From NCBI GenBank assembly GCA_017613335.1, contig JAGAEB010000140.1:1-6383 (forward strand): a DNA stretch of 6,383 nt, read 5' to 3'. Below the pieces are notes generated by a model, which saw only the letters and a program-made list of their open reading frames with translations, was not told the origin of the DNA and did not search any database. The number at the start of each line of letters is the position of its first letter. Within the stretch, counting starts at the first letter, position 1. Made by a program: the position numbers and the translations under genes. The DNA comes from Methanosarcinaceae archaeon. GTDB lineage: Archaea > Halobacteriota > Methanosarcinia > Methanosarcinales > Methanosarcinaceae. Positions 6,027 to 6,383 of the stretch are shown one piece after another.

Positions 6027-6061
6027 CATCGGTCTTATTTCGTTCCGATGTGTCTTTTTTT
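6027..6061 (+). terminator. Second hairpin/T-tract downstream of rps27ae
   Basis: The arms catcgg (6027-6032) and ccgatg (6045-6050) enclose a 12-base loop and are followed four bases later by seven T residues (6055-6061). It may be a backup terminator. Another T7 at 6123-6129 precedes the repeat array. No gene is visible between 5933 and 6140. Confidence 0.5.
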
Positions 6062-6140
6062 ATCAGTCTCATGATCTGATTCATTTCATGAACGCGTGAC
6101 ACTGTTTTTCTTTCATTCATTCTTTTTTTGATCCGGAAAA

Positions 6141-6383
6141 CTGTCAAAAACAACAGTCAAAAACAACAGTCAAAAACAACAGTCAAAAACAACAGTCAAA
6201 AACAACAGTCAAAAACAACAGTCAAAAACAGCAGTCAAAAACAACAGTCAAAAACAGCAGTCAAAAACAGCAGTCAAAAACAACAGTCAAAAACAGCAGT
6301 CAAAAACAGCAGTCAAAAACAGCAGTCAAAAACAACAGTCAAAAACAGCAGTCAAAAACAACAGTCAAAAACAGCAGTCAAAA
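6141..6383. repeat. Near-perfect 13-bp tandem array (continues off right edge)
   Basis: Eighteen complete 13-bp units and a nine-base partial unit fill 6141-6383 exactly, with no indels. The unit is cagtcaaaaacaa or cagtcaaaaacag; the first copy has ctg instead of cag. The only other variable base is the last: units 1-6 are all A, then units 7-18 read G A G G A G G G A G A G. There are no spacers, so it is not a CRISPR array. The plus strand has no stop codon in any frame, because 13 bp cycles through all three frames and the unit contains none. The minus strand has TGA in every frame. No ATG with a ribosome binding site leads into it, so coding is not supported within the window. Confidence 0.97.

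Noticed and set aside
6141..6383. CRISPR array or iteron-type origin
   Set aside because: The repeats are directly adjacent with no spacers, and no cas, orc1/cdc6 or rep gene is present.

Overview
The window is chromosomal DNA of a euryarchaeal methanogen-type organism, most probably of the Methanomicrobiales. The last step is inference from overall gene style; domain Archaea is secure. The evidence is a run of archaeal information-processing genes: aIF2 gamma, RNA polymerase subunit Rpo7 (RpoE1), Spt4 (RpoE2), the archaeal GTP-dependent dephospho-CoA kinase (DUF359), and ribosomal proteins eS24 and eS27-like (S27ae). They have GGAGG-type Shine-Dalgarno sites, BRE/TATA promoters and T-tract terminators.

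Layout. Positions 1-268 hold an 18/16-bp tandem array that runs off the left edge. A COG1099-type TatD-like metal-dependent hydrolase lies on the minus strand (321-1184). The 637-bp divergent intergenic region (1185-1821) holds a 30-bp degenerate tandem array, an AT-rich core with BRE/TATA signals in both directions, a hairpin, and a short 13-bp repeat just before the aIF2 gamma ribosome binding site. Plus-strand genes follow: aIF2 gamma (1822-3048) and a four-base-overlapping PIN-domain protein (3045-3566). A 287-bp gap contains a sequence that can fold as a four-way cloverleaf. Next come rpo7 (3854-4444), spt4 (4474-4707) and the DUF359 kinase (4709-5368), whose stop codon lies in the loop of a terminator hairpin. 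A new promoter then drives rps24e (5472-5777) and rps27ae (5783-5932). The end of the window (5933-6383) holds a second strong terminator, more T-rich sequence, and a nearly perfect 13-bp tandem array that runs off the right edge.

How the genes work together. The plus-strand genes form a translation/transcription neighbourhood: initiator-tRNA delivery (aIF2 gamma), a probable RNA-processing PIN nuclease, the polymerase stalk subunit Rpo7, elongation factor Spt4, CoA synthesis, and two small-subunit ribosomal proteins. The sequence suggests at least three transcription units: eif2g-PIN, rpo7-spt4-DUF359, and rps24e-rps27ae.

The genes themselves are ordinary. The unusual content is between them: three unrelated tandem arrays in 6.4 kb, the cloverleaf-like element upstream of rpo7, and a possible leader of about 400 nt on aIF2 gamma. 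I see no CRISPR array, transposase, tRNA, rRNA or defence system, and no convincing new multi-gene system.
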